This document shows positions 25,267 to 27,010 of a DNA stretch of 27,010 nt, piece after piece. The stretch covers positions 1-27,010 of the forward strand of contig CAZQKX010000047.1 of the NCBI GenBank assembly GCA_964594065.1, written 5' to 3'. The translations under genes were made by a program, and so were the position numbers. The notes under the pieces are model-generated. The model had not been told where the DNA came from. It saw only the letters and a list, made by a program, of their open reading frames with translations, and made no database searches. Position 1 is the stretch's first letter; every line of letters begins with the position of its first letter. The stretch comes from 4572-13 sp964594065. GTDB taxonomy: Bacteria; Planctomycetota; Phycisphaerae; Sedimentisphaerales; Anaerohalosphaeraceae.

Positions 25267-25554
25267 ATGGCGAAGTACCGAAAATACAGCAAAGAGTTCA
25301 AATTGCAGGCGGCAAAATTAGTCACAGAACAGGGTTATTCATATCAAAATGCGGCTAAACGGCTTGGCACCACCACTTGGTCAATCCGTAACTGGGTGCA
25401 ACAATTCAGACAGAATGGAGAGCTGCCCGCTCAGAACCAAACCCAGCCAAAGGCCGATGAATTGCGTCAGTTACGCAAAGAACTGGCTCAGCTCAAGATG
25501 GAGAACGATATCTTGAAAAAAGCGGCGGCGTACTTTGCCAAGGAGTCGCTGTGA
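25267..25554 (+). CDS. IS3-family transposase OrfA (HTH protein)
   Basis: This 95-aa protein has a helix-turn-helix of the IS3 OrfA type (residues about 5-50: YSKEFKLQAAKLVTEQGYS, then AAKRLGTTTWSIRNWVQQF) and a C-terminal leucine-zipper-like helix (LRQLRKELAQLKMENDILKK). It binds the IS ends and joins OrfB for transposition. I chose the ATG at 25267, eight bases after AAGGAG. A GTG at 25258 overlaps that SD. Its stop codon overlaps the GTG of orfB by four bases. A run of six A (25516-25521) near its end could allow a -1 frameshift to make the OrfAB fusion. Confidence 0.92.
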   Translation: MAKYRKYSKEFKLQAAKLVTEQGYSYQNAAKRLGTTTWSIRNWVQQFRQNGELPAQNQTQPKADELRQLRKELAQLKMENDILKKAAAYFAKESL

Positions 25555-26429
25555 AGTACGCCTGGATCAAAAGGCACAGGAAAATGTTTCCTGTTGCGGT
25601 GATGTGCAGATCGTTGAAGGTAAGCACCAGCGGCTATTACGACAGCATCAAACGTAGCCCCTGCCCTCAGTTGGTCAGACGCAGTTCAATTGCCCAGGCA
25701 GCGGCAGTCAGTTATTTTGAAAGCAACCGTGTTTACGGTTACCGTAAAGTGTATGAGGACTTGGCCGCTGAAAGCATTGTGTGCTGCGAAGAGACTGTCA
25801 GGCGTATTATGCATAACATAGGGCTGTTCTCACGTATAAAGCGTAAATACGTGGTTACAACGAATTCTGATCACGCACTAACAATTGCTGAGAATATAAT
25901 CAATAGAAACTTTACTGCTGATGCTCCTGATAGGAAATGGGCCGCTGACATAACATACATTCCAACCAAGATGGGCTGGCTTTATCTGACGGTTGTCATG
26001 GATCTGTTCTCACGCAGGATCGTAGGCTGGTCAATGAGTGATACTATCGATTCCGAGTTAGTTCAGTCGGCCATGAGACAGGCTCTGGCTGATCGCAGGC
26101 CTGATGTTGGGCTTATTCATCATAGTGACCGTGGTGTCCAGTATGCTTCTGGCGACTTCCAGAAATTACTGGAAGACAACAAAGCCGTTTGCAGTATGAG
26201 CAGAAAAGGTAACTGCTGGGACAATGCGTGTGTGGAAAGTTTCTTTGGTAGTTTGAAAAATGAATGGGTTAAAGGCAAAATATATGAAACTTTTGAGGAT
26301 GCTAAAAAAGATATTTTCAATTACATTGAGATGTTTTATAATCGTAAACGAAGGCATGCTTCACTTGGCTACGTAAGCCCTGTGGTATATGAAGAAATGC
26401 ATGAAATGAAACAGAATCGGGCGGCATAA
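25551..26429 (+). CDS. IS3-family transposase OrfB (DDE integrase)
   Basis: This 292-aa protein carries an HTH_21-like N-terminal region (YGYRKVYEDL, residue 62 on) and an rve integrase core with the full catalytic triad: D133 in WAADITYI, D193 in HHSDRGVQY and E229 in DNACVESFFGSLKNE, with 35 residues between the last two. It ends with the family's RRHASLGYVSP motif. The start is GTG at 25551 in the -1 frame of orfA, with its own AAGGAG (25540-25545). It can therefore be made by coupling as well as by frameshifting. Length and motifs are full, so the enzyme should be functional. Confidence 0.94.
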   Translation: MKYAWIKRHRKMFPVAVMCRSLKVSTSGYYDSIKRSPCPQLVRRSSIAQAAAVSYFESNRVYGYRKVYEDLAAESIVCCEETVRRIMHNIGLFSRIKRKYVVTTNSDHALTIAENIINRNFTADAPDRKWAADITYIPTKMGWLYLTVVMDLFSRRIVGWSMSDTIDSELVQSAMRQALADRRPDVGLIHHSDRGVQYASGDFQKLLEDNKAVCSMSRKGNCWDNACVESFFGSLKNEWVKGKIYETFEDAKKDIFNYIEMFYNRKRRHASLGYVSPVVYEEMHEMKQNRAA

Positions 26430-26518
26430 TTGGCAAGACAAGTGTCCGCCATCTGTTTACCACCTCACTCTCAGTTCTCGGAGAGTATGGAAATATCCCT
26501 TCTCCAGGCCCTAGGGAT

Positions 26519-26658
26519 GCATTCTCTTTCCTCTCCCTTGCCTTCTCTTTTTGTTCCAAGGATTTCGGGGTCTTCGACAAACCAGAGTCCAAGACAGGGC
26601 AAGGGAAGGGCATTCTTGAACTCATACCCTACTCGTGATACCGAGAGTGAGGTTTCGG
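26519..26658 (+). repeat. 140-bp dispersed repeat, copy B
   Basis: Gap-free partner of 3750-3889 in the same orientation. Here the left and right parts can pair exactly over nine bases (TCCCTTGCC at 26534-26542 with GGCAAGGGA at 26598-26606), which suggests a structured RNA or a DNA cruciform. Overlapping plus and minus frames show no consistent protein. Confidence 0.8.
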
Positions 26659-26695
26659 AGGGTTGTCTATTTATTATAACGCCGGAAGGAATATA

Positions 26696-26788
26696 ATGAA
26701 GCAAAGGAAACTAAATTATGTGTTAATAACACATGGTAAGAACTTGGAAAGCTTGAATTTCTGTTTGCAGGATTCCGGCTTTAACTAA
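26696..26788 (+). CDS. Possible 30-aa peptide or truncated gene start
   Basis: An ATG five bases after AAGGA opens a 30-codon frame (MKQRKLNYVLITHGKNLE...). It runs into the 40-bp direct repeat and stops inside the left arm of the inverted repeat. It may be the start of a gene cut off by that rearrangement. There is no family match and the evidence is weak. Confidence 0.2.
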   Translation: MKQRKLNYVLITHGKNLESLNFCLQDSGFN

Positions 26789-26859
26789 TCATGTTTGCGG
26801 AATCCGGAATCCTGCAAACAGAACTTGGAAAGCTTGAATTTCTGTTTGCAGGATTCCGG
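26739..26859. repeat. 40-bp direct repeat, two copies
   Basis: Copies at 26739-26778 and 26820-26859 are identical over 40 bases (beginning AGAACTTGG, ending GATTCCGG) and are 81 bp apart start to start. They overlap the inverted repeat arms. Confidence 0.9.
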
Positions 26860-26890
26860 ATTCCGCAAACATGATTAGTTAAAGCCGGAA
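26773..26890. repeat. Perfect 51-bp inverted repeat
   Basis: The left arm 26773-26823 and right arm 26840-26890 are exact reverse complements, with a 16-nt spacer. Each arm also contains an imperfect 27-bp palindrome (GTTTGC...GCAAAC around TCCGGA). No transposase is inside. Confidence 0.92.
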
Positions 26891-27010
26891 CCAATGAATG
26901 TTGTTTTTGTTTTCAACCTGGAAACAAATGGAACAGGTTAAATGTTAAGCCGGAGCCAATAACAAACAACGTCTTTCCCCCCCCCCTAAGAAACCCCCCC
27001 GGTGTTCCCT
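26891..27010. other. Non-coding end of the window with C tracts and a short repeat
   Basis: A run of ten C lies at 26977-26986 and seven C at 26994-27000. GTTAAAGCCGGAACCAAT (26878-26895) recurs with one deletion and one change at 26944-26960, so the edge of the inverted repeat has a further partial copy. No gene is visible. Confidence 0.5.

Larger units (their letters stand above)
25197..26467 (+). mobile_element. Complete IS3-family insertion sequence, 1271 bp
   Basis: The terminal inverted repeats are 29 bp (25197-25225 and 26439-26467) with a single mismatch. The ends read TGAGGTGG...CCACCTCA, the TGA...TCA form usual for IS3. A 3-bp CTC is directly repeated outside both ends (25194-25196 and 26468-26470), the usual IS3 target duplication. 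Both orfA and orfB are intact, so the element may still be active. Its right end lies about 50 bp before copy B of the 140-bp repeat. Confidence 0.93.

Noticed and set aside
25516..25551. Programmed -1 frameshift as the only route to OrfB
   Set aside because: The six-A run is not a perfect A-AAA-AAG heptamer in the orfA frame, and orfB has its own SD and GTG start, so coupling is at least as likely.
26317..26704. Minus-strand frames of 102 and 77 aa and a plus-strand 88-aa frame over repeat copy B
   Set aside because: They overlap the IS end and the repeat. Several frames are open at once because of base composition, and none is kept in repeat copy A with a start codon.
26773..26890. Inverted repeat read as integron attC site
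   Set aside because: CTTTAAC and GTTAAAG do not fit the RYYYAAC / GTTRRRY core, and no integron integrase or cassette genes are seen.
1..27010. CRISPR array
   Set aside because: No regularly spaced short repeats with unique spacers were seen. The periodic sequence in the window is protein-coding.

Overview
The window looks like a chromosomal accessory region of a planctomycete, most likely of the Phycisphaerae / Sedimentisphaerales type. This is inferred from style rather than a marker gene: very large Sec-exported proteins built from LamG jelly-roll modules and right-handed beta-helices, a type I dockerin, a cohesin-like C-terminal domain, moderate to low GC, and good AGGAG-type ribosome binding sites. 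No rRNA, complete tRNA or CRISPR array was seen.

Layout. (1) 1-313 has no gene, only a stem-loop and a tRNA-3'-half-like stretch. (2) 314-3611 is a small island: a lipoprotein, a DUF429 RNase H-fold protein, an XRE regulator with two matching palindromes upstream, and a two-gene minus-strand operon encoding an unrecognised 213-aa protein and a 345-aa protein that appears to join a PUA/EVE-like reader domain to a PD-(D/E)XK nuclease. The pair is a candidate modification-dependent restriction (defence) module. (3) 3612-4605 is non-coding and holds copy A of a 140-bp repeat, a sigma70-like promoter and a stem-loop leader. (4) 4606-24298 is one co-directional operon: a TPR protein, a 3286-aa surface scaffold, a 2535-aa RHS/YD polymorphic toxin and a small immunity gene, with gaps of 33, 26 and 8 bp. 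(5) 24299-25196 holds coding remnants of probable old immunity or toxin genes and a candidate small RNA with its own promoter and terminator. (6) 25197-26467 is a complete IS3-family element with 29-bp inverted ends and a 3-bp target duplication. (7) 26468-27010 carries copy B of the 140-bp repeat and a perfect 51-bp inverted repeat overlapping a 40-bp direct repeat.

How it may work. The RHS protein has a Sec signal and a transglutaminase-like domain that lacks the catalytic Cys. Its YD shell is interrupted by two LamG modules and by a dockerin, and it ends in a 213-aa variable tip after the DPFGL motif. The tip carries, in order and with similar spacing, the five active-site residues of the CD38 / ADP-ribosyl cyclase family (W2434, E2457, W2475, S2479, E2508), so the toxin is probably an NAD+ glycohydrolase or cyclase. 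The downstream 99-aa protein is then its immunity protein. The scaffold encoded just upstream ends in a domain that looks cohesin-like, so a cohesin-dockerin contact could hold the toxin on the cell surface. That link is a hypothesis. LamG modules have entered two unrelated repeat folds in this operon (beta-helix and YD shell), which suggests a protein module that spreads between scaffolds.
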